Source of the DNA: Bacteroides sp.
GTDB taxonomy: Bacteria > Bacteroidota > Bacteroidia > Bacteroidales > Bacteroidaceae
Length of the DNA: 47,322 nt
Direction: 5' to 3'
NCBI GenBank assembly: GCA_015060705.1
Contig: SUXY01000018.1
Location: 1 to 47,322 of the forward strand
The first letter of the stretch is position 1. Each line of letters begins with the position of its first letter. The notes beneath the pieces are model-generated. The model saw nothing but the letters and a program-made list of their open reading frames with translations. It ran no database searches and was not told the DNA's origin. The position numbers and the translations under genes are program-made. This document shows positions 34,237 through 43,578 of the stretch, piece after piece.

Positions 34237-36549
34237 TCAGAAAGGATATCCAATAGCAAAATGGAAGCCTAAACCATCCTTGAATTTGGGGATATTGTAA
34301 TAACCGCTCTTACCTGTTTCGTAAGGAACATGCAAGGCAATACCCAAGTCAAGACGAATCACAAGGAAGGTCAAATCGTAACGTACACCCAATCCGGTAT
34401 TCACGGCAATACTCTTGGCAAAGTTCTTCAACGTAAACTCTCCTCCCGGACGATTCGGGTCTTTCCGGAGAAGCCATACATTACCCGCATCGAGGAAGGT
34501 GGCACCATACAAATCGCCAAAGATCGGGAAACGGTATTCTACGTTGGCCTCCAACTTGACATCCCCTGTCTGGTCAAGATAGCCATACTTGGTATTTTGT
34601 CCCGGATTATAAGTACCCGGACCAATGGAGCGTACGGTAAAGGCACGGAGGCTATTTGCGCCACCGATATAGAATTGTTCGCTATACGGAGCGATGGTCT
34701 GATTGCCATACGACCACAAAACTCCTCCCATCAGTCGGGTAGCAATGTGTTGCTTCTCACCGATATTGAAGAGCATACGTACTTCAGAAGAAAGTTTCAG
34801 GAACTGGGCGAACGGGGTACCCAACAATTTCTTGTTCTTCTCGTTGAATCCTTTCCCTAAAGCCGCATAGAGCAAGGAAGTGACATTCCCCGCCGAGGTG
34901 ATCGAGGTCTCCCACCAAAGTTGGTTCTTAGGCTTCAGACGAGCATTGTCGTAGGTGAAGGTGTAGTTCATGGAAGGGATGAACTGGTCTCCCAAGCTCA
35001 ATGCCAAGGATGGATTAGTGGCGGTAATCGAGTCAAAACGTTCGGTGGTACTCATCAACGTATTGAAGGTTAGTTGGAAAGGAGTCACCGAATGTTTCCA
35101 CAATCGCGATTGACGGAACTCATAGGTCACATTGCCTCCAAACGAAAGCATGTTGAAGAACCTTGCACGGTTCAACAAATTACCGTAAAGTTTGAAGGAA
35201 GTCTTTTGCGGATAACGGGAACGAGCCAATTGACTATCTTTCCACGGAAGAATCAAGCGTGGGAAATCCAACGAAAGCGATGTTCCGATTTCGTAAGAAT
35301 TGAGTTTCGAGCTATTACCTTCCACATTCGAGTTGGTTTGCCATTCATAAGAACCCCGAAGCTCGAACGAGAGGTTGGCCCCCATTCGTTGGAAATTGTT
35401 ACGGGTAATCTTGAAGATAGCCCCCGGACCCGTCTGGTCGGTGCTCTTGGTCGTTACATTGAATTCCAGTTCAGCATTGTAAGGCTTGTCGAAAGTGGCA
35501 TACATGTTCACGTTGAGCGTATCGCAATTCGCGGTAGTATCCTTGAGCGCATACCGGAATTCCGAATAGCGGAACACTCCCATACGGGCAATGGCTTCTT
35601 GGGTATACGTTTGTCGGTCTTGCGAGAACAACTCTCCTTTCCGGAAGAAGAAATTACGCATCAAGGCACTCGGACGGATGCCCGGCTTCTTTCCGCTATA
35701 ATACAAGGTCATGGTACGAAGATTCAACGTATCGGTAGGTGGCTCGTCGTTATATCCGGTGAGATAGACCGAAGTCTTCCCCAAATAGTATTGCTTCTTC
35801 GCTTCGGAAGGGATACCGGTTTTCGGCACGACTTGCAAACCCACGTATCCTGGTTTTTGCAAGGTATCGGCCCGATAGGTCGTGAACTCCGGACGATAGA
35901 AATAATAGCCATGGTTCCGAAAAAGCGTACTCAAGCGCTGACGTTCCTCTTCCAACTTGAGGACACTGAAATTCTCTCCGCTCTTCAACACGCTTTGCGA
36001 AAGGGTGGAGTGAATCAAACTATCGGCATAGGCCGGATACTTCAAGTAAGCAATCGAATCCAAGAAGTAAGGTTGAGCCATATCGATGATATAGCTTACC
36101 TTCGCTTGCCTAGGGTCTTTTTGAGGCACTTCCTTATACGATACCGAACCATTGAAATAGCCATAATCATGAAGCAAGTTCGTAGCAACCTTGGCACGAG
36201 TTTCCCCATTGACGGAGGACATCAGCACAGGCGATGTACCCATATGGTCGAAAATCCAACGGCCCAAGCCTTTCTTGTCCTGGTATTTCTCGAAGCCATT
36301 GTACACCCACAAGCCAAAAGGAATGGGCCAACGCATGGAGCTGCTCCCGAAAATGGCATTGTTCGGAGCATAAGCCAACGCGGCTTCCACTTCGGTCAAC
36401 GCCAGAACACCGGCTGGGGTCTTGTCTTCGTTCACCACTTCCAGTTTGTCGATACCGGTGTAGAGGGTTTCTCCTTCGGGAAGGTTTTTGGTGGTAGAAC
36501 AAGATACCAACCAACAACAAAGTATTATCAATAGAAACCTATTCATCAT
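34237..36549 (-). CDS. TamA-like BamA-superfamily outer membrane lipoprotein (TamL type)
   Basis: With TamB it probably moves proteins or lipids to the outer membrane. Using the ATG at 36549 the product has 770 residues and a lipobox (CCWLVSC, Cys17). That is the mark of the lipidated Bacteroidota variant called TamL. POTRA-like domains occupy about 30-400, and a 16-strand Omp85 barrel ends in FHFAIGYPF, with EQFYIGGANSLRAFTVRSIG in the lid-lock loop region. An in-frame ATG 81 bp further upstream is rejected because it gives no signal sequence and runs inside tamB. The chosen start overlaps the tamB stop by 11 bp, so translation is coupled. Confidence 0.9.
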   Translation of the reverse strand: MMNRFLLIILCCWLVSCSTTKNLPEGETLYTGIDKLEVVNEDKTPAGVLALTEVEAALAYAPNNAIFGSSSMRWPIPFGLWVYNGFEKYQDKKGLGRWIFDHMGTSPVLMSSVNGETRAKVATNLLHDYGYFNGSVSYKEVPQKDPRQAKVSYIIDMAQPYFLDSIAYLKYPAYADSLIHSTLSQSVLKSGENFSVLKLEEERQRLSTLFRNHGYYFYRPEFTTYRADTLQKPGYVGLQVVPKTGIPSEAKKQYYLGKTSVYLTGYNDEPPTDTLNLRTMTLYYSGKKPGIRPSALMRNFFFRKGELFSQDRQTYTQEAIARMGVFRYSEFRYALKDTTANCDTLNVNMYATFDKPYNAELEFNVTTKSTDQTGPGAIFKITRNNFQRMGANLSFELRGSYEWQTNSNVEGNSSKLNSYEIGTSLSLDFPRLILPWKDSQLARSRYPQKTSFKLYGNLLNRARFFNMLSFGGNVTYEFRQSRLWKHSVTPFQLTFNTLMSTTERFDSITATNPSLALSLGDQFIPSMNYTFTYDNARLKPKNQLWWETSITSAGNVTSLLYAALGKGFNEKNKKLLGTPFAQFLKLSSEVRMLFNIGEKQHIATRLMGGVLWSYGNQTIAPYSEQFYIGGANSLRAFTVRSIGPGTYNPGQNTKYGYLDQTGDVKLEANVEYRFPIFGDLYGATFLDAGNVWLLRKDPNRPGGEFTLKNFAKSIAVNTGLGVRYDLTFLVIRLDLGIALHVPYETGKSGYYNIPKFKDGLGFHFAIGYPF

Positions 36550-39500
36550 CGTCTTTCTTTTTCTTAAAAATAAACAACTCACCCAACTTGGATACCTTCT
36601 TGCGGAGAACGACACCGACACCCGTTTCAATGACTTCGCCTTCGAGTACGCTTTCGTAGTTCTTTTCGTGGAAGAGCTTCACATAACGGGTTCCACTATT
36701 GTCCAGACGATACTCAATGGCCACATTATCAATGAAGGTTTCGTTCTTCTGAGCAGCATTACCGGTCGATACCGTTCCTCCAATCACGATACGGAAACGG
36801 TTGTTCCAGAAGCGTTTCGCAAACTGGAAGTTGTAATCGGTACCTCGACCTCCTTCGGCATCATTGGTCGATTCCATACCGAGGCTCACATCCATGGACT
36901 GGCCTACCACGTTCGATATCTGATTTTGCAAGAACGAATTGAGGGCATTATTCATGTTGAAACCTCCGGTAGCATTTCCTTCGGCCATGTACATACCGGT
37001 AACCAACATGGTTACGGCCAACTTACCCCGTTCTTCCACACTCATCGCATTGAGTTGTTCTTGCACCGATGCGTCTTCCGGCGCTTCGAGGGTAAAGGCC
37101 AAGCCCAAGGTTTCCAACCGGTCGGTCAGGGCGATGCCTACATCGAAGCTTACCATACGGGAAGCTTCCCCTTCACTACCCACATTGGCACGGATGCGTT
37201 CAGTAGCCTTGATGTTCATTTCAGGGTTCATCATATTGCCCGTCCAATTCAAGTAACTTCCGTTCCGTATATGGAAGGTCTTGAACGGAATAATCGGTAT
37301 TTCGTACTTCAATTCCCCACTAATGACCGAGTAACGTCCATTAAGGAGCATTTCCCCTTGCGGTGTATATTGGAAAGCCAAGTCGCCTCCCCCTTCCACT
37401 TCCATGTAGTTGGAGCCATCCGCGGTCAAGTCGACATGCGCTTGTACGGCTTGGTCGATATGAATGGTCATGGCAATATCCATACCCGTAAGAGTAGCGG
37501 TCGGTTTACCCGTATCTTCCACCGTTACGGTATCGTTGAAGTTGACGAATTCCACCATATCGCCCAGTCGGTCGGTCACCATGAGTGGAGAATCCTTCAA
37601 CACATAAGTGAAGTCGGTCTTGCCCAATACGTTCATGTTTCCACGCATTTTTAGTTCGTCTACCGGGCCTTTGAGGGTGGCATCTACATCTACATAAATC
37701 TTCCCGTAAGTGGTCGCCTTGCGGTTCTTTGGGGCGTTCATCAACTCGTAGTCGTTGGCCTTCATGCGGAGGTCCACCATCATCTTTTCCAAGTCAGAGA
37801 AATCCACGAAACCATTGATGGCAAAAGGTGTATCGCCCTTGGTGTAGATATTGAACTTGTCGAACATCATCTTGCTATCCACCATGTTCACCACCTTGTC
37901 GTCGAAACGGAAACCGACCGAGAGGTCAGGCATCGCCATGTTTACCGAATCGAGTTTCAAACCTCCGTTCAAGTCGGGTCGCATCGGATTGCCCGTCATA
38001 GAAAGGGTCCCGTCGATATCACCCGTAAATTCCACCATCTTTTCAGGGATGAACGGATTGAGCACCGTCAACGGGAAATGATGCAATTCAAGATCACCCG
38101 TAATGTCTTCATTGCCCAAGACATCGGCTTGGTAAATACCGTTCATGTAGACGATTTCCTGATTGTTGTGCATCAAGAACCCGTCCACATGATGTCGGCT
38201 ACTATCTCCCGGCAAATAAACGCCACTCATTTCCCAATTGCCCAGCGGACTCTTTTCGTACTGGAAATCGTCCACCCGTACATCGGCACTGACCATCATC
38301 TGACCTTTGGAATCCACGTAGTGTACAGAGCCACCCAACCAACCGTCCAGGTCCGGCATGTAAGGAATCACCTTCCGGAATTGTTGGAGTCCGATACGCG
38401 AGAGTTCCACCGTCATTTCCTGATCGGCAATGGTGTCTTCGCGATTGGTATAGAAATGGATACCGGTACCTTGTTCATCAAACAATCGGACATCCCCGAA
38501 GATTCGTCCCCGATCCGCCAGGTAGATGTAGTTCCGCTCATTCAATTTGAAAGGGCGATAGACCAACGTCGGATTTTCCGGGAAGAGCTTCATACGGATT
38601 CCCCTTCTTCCAAGGGCCGCATTCACGCCTAGATAAATACCCTTTTCCTTCTTGGCATTGAGGTATTGTAAAAGAAGTTGTGCCTTTCCATTGCCGATAT
38701 TTCCGTCCAAATCGATTTCGAAAGCTTCCTGTTCTGGTTTCGGAGTACTAATGACTCCAGCAAAGAAATCCAGTCCGTCAACTCCATGCTTCAAGTCAAG
38801 GCCGAGGGTGTCAATCGTCAAGCTATCGGTGGTGATGTTATAAAAGTAAGCTTCACCGTTGATGCCTTCTTCGGGCGAAGTTTCCAAATTCATGGATAGT
38901 TTGTCAAACGAGAAGCCTTGAACCATGCTCAAGTAGTTTCCAATCGGATTGTCCTTACCCGACTGGGCTTTCAAACAAATGCCCGGAAGCAGGGTTTTCA
39001 GTTCTTCCTGGTCAATGGTTTTCGAGGTCCATTGCTCTCCGGCACGGGCGGTAAACGCATCGACTTGTTGAAGAATTGTTTCTACATAACCCCGACCTTC
39101 GAAGTTTACGTCAAGGTCACCGGCTCGCATGTAAGCCCGAGTGGAATCCACCGAAGTAGCGAAACCCACAAAGAGGTCCTTGGTCTTGAAATTGCGTTTC
39201 GGCGCACGGACCCGAGTATCGGTCATCGAGGCATCGACCACGTATTTCTTTTGCAAGTCGCTCACGAACGACACTTCAAATTGGTGCGAAGTCAAGAAAG
39301 GCACATCCATGAGTTGCATCACTTGCCAATCAAGCTTCGGCACTTGCATGGAAAAGTGAGCCGCCACATCGTTGGGTTTCAATTTGGCATCGAGGCGGGC
39401 ATCGACTTCCATGGCCGAGTTCCGGGCCTTGAGAGCCGCATCGAGTTGATGGTTTTCGAGCGATGCGTTCAGATCATACCCCGCCAAACGATAGTTGGTA

Positions 39501-41239
39501 TAATGCACCTTGTCCACGGTTCCCTGCACGTGGAAATAAGTTTCAGGAGCAAAGAAGTCCAGTCCTTCCCCGTCGGCATGGAGATTCATCGAGACATCGA
39601 AAAGCGAGTCTTTCGGGAGGAACTGATACACGTCGAGGTCGTTGACCACGAAATCGGCCAAATAAGCATCCTTGCTTGTGTCGTACTGGGCATAGAGTCG
39701 GGCGGCTCTACGCATCTGGAAGCCTTCCGCCAAGGAAAGGGTATCGTTATGTACGGTGAGTTTCGTGCTATCCACCAAGGTTTTCGCTTGGGCTTCGGGT
39801 TGTTTCAAAAGGAAATCAGCACCCATTTTAGTTCCTGCCATGGTAAAGATACCATTCATTTGCGTTCCTCGGCGGATCGCTACCCGTCCGTCGGTCAACG
39901 GGCGCAAGAAACGCATGTCGAAGGATTCGGCCGAGAGATTGATTTCCCCACCTCTCCGGGTACTGTCCGTGAGATGCAATAAATCGCCTTCCGCCTCTAC
40001 CTTAAATGATCGGGGTAATTCAGCAGAAAAAGTGCACAAGTGCAGACGATTCAAATCCCCGTCCACTCCCGTGAGGATACGGAGAGGTTGGGACGGATAA
40101 CTCTTGATGAATTCTGGGTCCATTCCTCCGACTACCTTCACCATGTCACCCTTGCCAATCTCTGCCAACAAGCGTGCCGAAAGCACACCCGACTTTTTCA
40201 GATCGAGTACATCCCACCCGATTTGGGTTTGCAAGTCGAGCGAAGAATCGGTGGTTTTCATCACGAAACGAGGGATGTTTATGGTGGTAGAATCTGCCCA
40301 AATGCGACCTTCGGTACTCAAAAGTTCGAGTCCAGAGCGTTCAATCCAATCAAAACGGGCTATTTTTGCACGGATATCGCGTCCAGCGTAATAAACGGAA
40401 TCAATCTGCAAATCGATATTTTTAAAGCTCAGATGATTGGTGTTCAATGTTTTACCAATACTATCCGGATGTAATCGTCCTGCTTCCACACCACTATCGT
40501 AGGACAGATTTGCTTCGTTTATTGCCATTGTTTTCACGAAATAGGACGATTCTTTCAGGTCAATTTCGCCATTTCTCAACGAAACACTAGGCAATTGGGT
40601 GCGTAAATAGAGACTATCTTGAGGCATTCTCAATGCCAATCCCACATTTTCGATGTCAATCTGATCCAACAAAATCTTCCAATACACCGGTTCGGTAGCA
40701 GTCGTATCGCTCTCAGACAGGGTTCCAAGCGTGATTTCAAGGTCTGAGTTCTTTACATAAAATTCGTTGATTCGGGCCGTTTCGGGTGAAAAAATCACCC
40801 CATGGCTCTCCAAAAAAAGTTCACCCAAATGTCCATTTATGCCCATTTCATCGAGAAAATCGCGTGTATCGATGGTTGCGTTCCGGATGGAAATTTCTTC
40901 AATCTCGATTTCTTTCTTCAACAATTTCCAGAAACGGAGTTCCACCTTCAACCGTTCGAGCGAGAGAAGGGTATCATTTTTCAGGGTGTCTACGGCCAAT
41001 ACATCGCTTACCACCAAGTCGAGCGGAAAGCGTAAAGCGAGCCGTCCAACAGAGATGTTCAAGCCGGTCGACTGGGAGGCAATGGCCGATGCCTTATCTA
41101 CCGCAAACCGCTGAATGGGAGGTAGATACAGCAAGACAACCACCAGCAGAAACAACAAGAATGGCGAGGCAATAAGCCACAACCACCAGCGTCTTTTCCG
41201 AGGTGTTACAGGGATATTTGATTCTTCTTGTGGAGTCAT
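36539..41239 (-). CDS. tamB: TamB-like inner-membrane-anchored bridge protein (AsmA/DUF490 family)
   Basis: The 1566-residue protein spans the periplasm as a long beta-taco groove and partners the TamL barrel. It has a transmembrane anchor at about 15-38 (WWLWLIASPFLLFLLVVVLL). An AsmA-like start follows (VDKASAIASQSTGLNISVGRL), then a long series of beta-strand repeats. The C-terminal TamB (DUF490) domain, about 1180-1530, includes ITGDLELHHFPL, GLKLDSVNMAMPD and NRFRIVIGGTVS. It is the first gene of the tamB-tamL unit. A TATGTTTG -7 box on the minus strand at 41257-41264 may start it, with no clear -33. Confidence 0.9.
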   Translation of the reverse strand: MTPQEESNIPVTPRKRRWWLWLIASPFLLFLLVVVLLYLPPIQRFAVDKASAIASQSTGLNISVGRLALRFPLDLVVSDVLAVDTLKNDTLLSLERLKVELRFWKLLKKEIEIEEISIRNATIDTRDFLDEMGINGHLGELFLESHGVIFSPETARINEFYVKNSDLEITLGTLSESDTTATEPVYWKILLDQIDIENVGLALRMPQDSLYLRTQLPSVSLRNGEIDLKESSYFVKTMAINEANLSYDSGVEAGRLHPDSIGKTLNTNHLSFKNIDLQIDSVYYAGRDIRAKIARFDWIERSGLELLSTEGRIWADSTTINIPRFVMKTTDSSLDLQTQIGWDVLDLKKSGVLSARLLAEIGKGDMVKVVGGMDPEFIKSYPSQPLRILTGVDGDLNRLHLCTFSAELPRSFKVEAEGDLLHLTDSTRRGGEINLSAESFDMRFLRPLTDGRVAIRRGTQMNGIFTMAGTKMGADFLLKQPEAQAKTLVDSTKLTVHNDTLSLAEGFQMRRAARLYAQYDTSKDAYLADFVVNDLDVYQFLPKDSLFDVSMNLHADGEGLDFFAPETYFHVQGTVDKVHYTNYRLAGYDLNASLENHQLDAALKARNSAMEVDARLDAKLKPNDVAAHFSMQVPKLDWQVMQLMDVPFLTSHQFEVSFVSDLQKKYVVDASMTDTRVRAPKRNFKTKDLFVGFATSVDSTRAYMRAGDLDVNFEGRGYVETILQQVDAFTARAGEQWTSKTIDQEELKTLLPGICLKAQSGKDNPIGNYLSMVQGFSFDKLSMNLETSPEEGINGEAYFYNITTDSLTIDTLGLDLKHGVDGLDFFAGVISTPKPEQEAFEIDLDGNIGNGKAQLLLQYLNAKKEKGIYLGVNAALGRRGIRMKLFPENPTLVYRPFKLNERNYIYLADRGRIFGDVRLFDEQGTGIHFYTNREDTIADQEMTVELSRIGLQQFRKVIPYMPDLDGWLGGSVHYVDSKGQMMVSADVRVDDFQYEKSPLGNWEMSGVYLPGDSSRHHVDGFLMHNNQEIVYMNGIYQADVLGNEDITGDLELHHFPLTVLNPFIPEKMVEFTGDIDGTLSMTGNPMRPDLNGGLKLDSVNMAMPDLSVGFRFDDKVVNMVDSKMMFDKFNIYTKGDTPFAINGFVDFSDLEKMMVDLRMKANDYELMNAPKNRKATTYGKIYVDVDATLKGPVDELKMRGNMNVLGKTDFTYVLKDSPLMVTDRLGDMVEFVNFNDTVTVEDTGKPTATLTGMDIAMTIHIDQAVQAHVDLTADGSNYMEVEGGGDLAFQYTPQGEMLLNGRYSVISGELKYEIPIIPFKTFHIRNGSYLNWTGNMMNPEMNIKATERIRANVGSEGEASRMVSFDVGIALTDRLETLGLAFTLEAPEDASVQEQLNAMSVEERGKLAVTMLVTGMYMAEGNATGGFNMNNALNSFLQNQISNVVGQSMDVSLGMESTNDAEGGRGTDYNFQFAKRFWNNRFRIVIGGTVSTGNAAQKNETFIDNVAIEYRLDNSGTRYVKLFHEKNYESVLEGEVIETGVGVVLRKKVSKLGELFIFKKKKDDDE

Positions 41240-41340
41240 TTTTCGTTACGTTTATGCAAACATAAACAATTTTATCGGGATTATGGTTTTATTTCATGTT
41301 GTTTAACTAAAAGTCAAAAACTCGAAAAGACAACTAAACA

Positions 41341-41372
41341 TTTGGCCGTTTCACTAGTTTCCCATATCTTTG
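41341..41372 (+). promoter_or_regulatory. Full-consensus promoter of the cyclophilin-M16 operon
   Basis: TTTG (41341-41344), 20 bp, TATCTTTG (41365-41372). The leader to the start codon is about 25 nt. Confidence 0.8.
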
Positions 41373-41403
41373 TTCGTTAATTAAAACGACGACCAAAGTG
41401 CTC

Positions 41404-42240
41404 ATGAAAACAAACAATTTACTCATCCTTGCCGCCCTCATCATGGTTTTTACCGCTTGCGGTGCCGGCTCTAAAAAATCAACAGATATGGAAAAACGTA
41501 CCCAAGTGAAAATCGAAACCACAATGGGCGAAATCATTGTGGAACTGTATAACGAAACACCGAAGCATCGCGACAACTTCATCAAGTTGGCCAAGGGAGG
41601 TGTATATGACAGCACCCTCTTCCACCGCGTCATCCGTCAATTCATGATCCAGGCGGGCGACCCGGAAAGCAAGAATGCAGCCGATACTGCCCAATTGGGT
41701 AGCGGCGATGTGGGCTATACCATTCCGGCAGAATTCGTACCGAAGTTCTACCACAAGAAGGGTGCCTTGGCGGCTGCCCGCATGGGAGACGACGTAAACC
41801 CGGAACGTGCCTCATCGGGATGCCAGTTCTACATCGTAACCGGACGCAAGTTCCGCGAATCTCAACTCCTCGACATGGCCGGCCAGAAGAACAATGCCCG
41901 TATGGACACTCTCTTCAACCAATTGGCTCGTAAGCACATGAAGGAAATCTACAAGCTCCGCAAGGCCAACGATCAGGACGGTCTCTTGGAACTCCAGGAT
42001 AGCCTCGAAGCACAAGCTTACGCCCTTTACAAGGAAGAAGAGCCGTTCATGTTCACCCCGGAACAAGTTACGTCTTACACCACTATCGGTGGTGCTCCTC
42101 ATCTGGATGGATCATACACCGTGTTCGGACAAGTCGTATCGGGCATGGAAACCGTGGAAAAGATTGAGGGAACCAAGACCGGCAAGGCCGATCGTCCGGT
42201 TGAGAATGTACGGATCCTGAAAGCGACGGTATTGGAATGA
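41404..42240 (+). CDS. Cyclophilin-type peptidyl-prolyl isomerase lipoprotein
   Basis: The protein catalyses cis-trans isomerisation of Xaa-Pro bonds in the envelope. From the ATG at 41404 it has 278 residues and a lipobox (FTAC, Cys19); a GTG two codons earlier is less likely. The cyclophilin fold is clear from MGEIIVELYNETPKHRDNFI and FHRVIRQFMIQAGDP, with the catalytic Arg in FHRV. ASSGCQFYIVTG and GSYTVFGQVVSGMETVEKI follow. A helical insertion of about 70 residues (about 160-225, KHMKEIYKLRKANDQDG) splits the domain, as in other Bacteroidota members. The stop overlaps the M16 start (ATGA), so the two are translationally coupled. Confidence 0.92.
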   Translation: MKTNNLLILAALIMVFTACGAGSKKSTDMEKRTQVKIETTMGEIIVELYNETPKHRDNFIKLAKGGVYDSTLFHRVIRQFMIQAGDPESKNAADTAQLGSGDVGYTIPAEFVPKFYHKKGALAAARMGDDVNPERASSGCQFYIVTGRKFRESQLLDMAGQKNNARMDTLFNQLARKHMKEIYKLRKANDQDGLLELQDSLEAQAYALYKEEEPFMFTPEQVTSYTTIGGAPHLDGSYTVFGQVVSGMETVEKIEGTKTGKADRPVENVRILKATVLE

Positions 42241-43493
42241 TCATCGTCAATCGACATACCCTCGACAATGGTCTGCGCATCGTCCACTCCGAGGACCTGA
42301 ATACCCAAATGGTAGCACTGAACGTGCTCTACAATGTGGGAGCACGCGACGAACACCCGGATCATACGGGCTTTGCTCACCTCTTCGAACATCTGATGTT
42401 TGGTGGTTCGGTGAACATCCCGGACTATGACACCCATGTGCAGAATGCCGGTGGAGAGAACAATGCGTGGACCAACAACGACATCACCAACTATTACATT
42501 ACCCTTCCCCGTCAAAACGTGGAAACGGGATTCTGGCTGGAGAGCGACCGAATGCTCTCGCTCGACTTCAACGAAAAGAGTCTGGAGGTACAACGCCACG
42601 TGGTGATTGAGGAGTTCAAGCAACGCAACCTGAACCAACCGTATGGTGACGTAGGACACCTGGTGAGAGGATTGGTTTACAAGGCTCACCCCTACCAATG
42701 GCCGACTATCGGCAAGGAACCAAGCCACATAGAGAATGCCACACTGGATGATGTGAAGGATTTCTTCTTCCAGTTCTACGCACCAAACAATGCCATTCTG
42801 GCCGTTACGGGGAACATCTCATTCGAAGACACCGTAGCCTTGGCAGAGAAATGGTTCGGACCGATTCCGAGTCGAGACGTAAAACCTCGTCAACTGCCCG
42901 TGGAACCCGAGCAGACCGAAGAGCGTAGACTCACCGTGGTACGCAATGTCCCGGTAGATGCCCTTCACCTGATCTTCCACAAGTGCGACCGATTGCATCC
43001 CGACTACCATGTGTACGACATGTTGAGCGACCTGCTGAGCGCCGGACGTTCCAGCCGACTCATCCAGCATCTGGTTATCGAGAAGCAGATTTTCGGAAGC
43101 GTAGATGCCTATATTTCGGGCAGTATCGATGCTGGGATGTTTTATGTGGTAGGCAAGACAGCTCCAGGTATCAGCCTCGAAGAAGCAGAGGAAGCCGTAT
43201 GGAAGGAACTGGAAGCCATGAAGACGGAAGACATTGCCGAGGAAGAAATCGAGAAGGTAAAGAACCGTTATGAAAGCGAACAAATCTTCAGCAACATCAA
43301 CTACCTGAACGTAGCGACCAATCTGGCTTTCTATGAGCTCATTGGTCAAGCGGAAGACATCAACCACGAAGTAGAAAAATACCGTTCCGTTACAGCAGAA
43401 CGCATCAAGGAAGTGGCAAAACGAACCTTCGTACGGGAGAATTGTTCGGTGTTGTATTATAAAAGTAATGTCATTCAGAGCGCAACGAAGTGA
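42237..43493 (+). CDS. M16-family zinc peptidase with repeat-derived C-terminus
   Basis: The 418-residue pitrilysin-type protein has the inverted zinc motif HLFEH (in GFAHLFEHLMFGG, about residues 48-52). The downstream Glu is in VIEEFKQR. A second M16 domain lacks the zinc site (about 220-400, LSAGRSSRLIQHLV). It carries no signal peptide, so it is probably cytoplasmic. It overlaps the cyclophilin gene by 4 bp. The last seven codons (VIQSATK) and the stop come from hairpin repeat copy C, so the native end has been replaced. The catalytic fold seems complete, since the alteration is only at the extreme tail. Whether the original stop was lost or extended cannot be told without relatives. Confidence 0.88.
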   Translation: MIIVNRHTLDNGLRIVHSEDLNTQMVALNVLYNVGARDEHPDHTGFAHLFEHLMFGGSVNIPDYDTHVQNAGGENNAWTNNDITNYYITLPRQNVETGFWLESDRMLSLDFNEKSLEVQRHVVIEEFKQRNLNQPYGDVGHLVRGLVYKAHPYQWPTIGKEPSHIENATLDDVKDFFFQFYAPNNAILAVTGNISFEDTVALAEKWFGPIPSRDVKPRQLPVEPEQTEERRLTVVRNVPVDALHLIFHKCDRLHPDYHVYDMLSDLLSAGRSSRLIQHLVIEKQIFGSVDAYISGSIDAGMFYVVGKTAPGISLEEAEEAVWKELEAMKTEDIAEEEIEKVKNRYESEQIFSNINYLNVATNLAFYELIGQAEDINHEVEKYRSVTAERIKEVAKRTFVRENCSVLYYKSNVIQSATK

Positions 43494-43563
43494 AGCGAAG
43501 AATCTCAGTAACACCCACTTTATGCACTCGGGATTCTTCGTCGCTAAAGCTCCTCTGAATGAC
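43470..43563 (+). repeat. Dispersed hairpin repeat, copy C (across the M16 stop codon)
   Basis: It is 94 bp with perfect ends GTCATTCAGAG and CTCTGAATGAC. It has ten extra bases in the left arm compared with copies A and B, so the arm is closer to a full match of the right arm. It encodes the last seven residues of the M16 protein and fills the gap to the MATE gene, whose start lies 15 bases after it. Confidence 0.9.
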
Positions 43564-43578
43564 AAAATTTGAGAAAAA

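Noticed and set aside
35074-36534. Plus-strand frame of 486 codons
   Set aside because: Antisense to the TamL gene, Arg/Ile/His-rich with no domain; a shadow of the real gene.
38918-39982. Plus-strand frame of 354 codons
   Set aside because: Antisense to tamB with low-complexity composition; no start context or family features.
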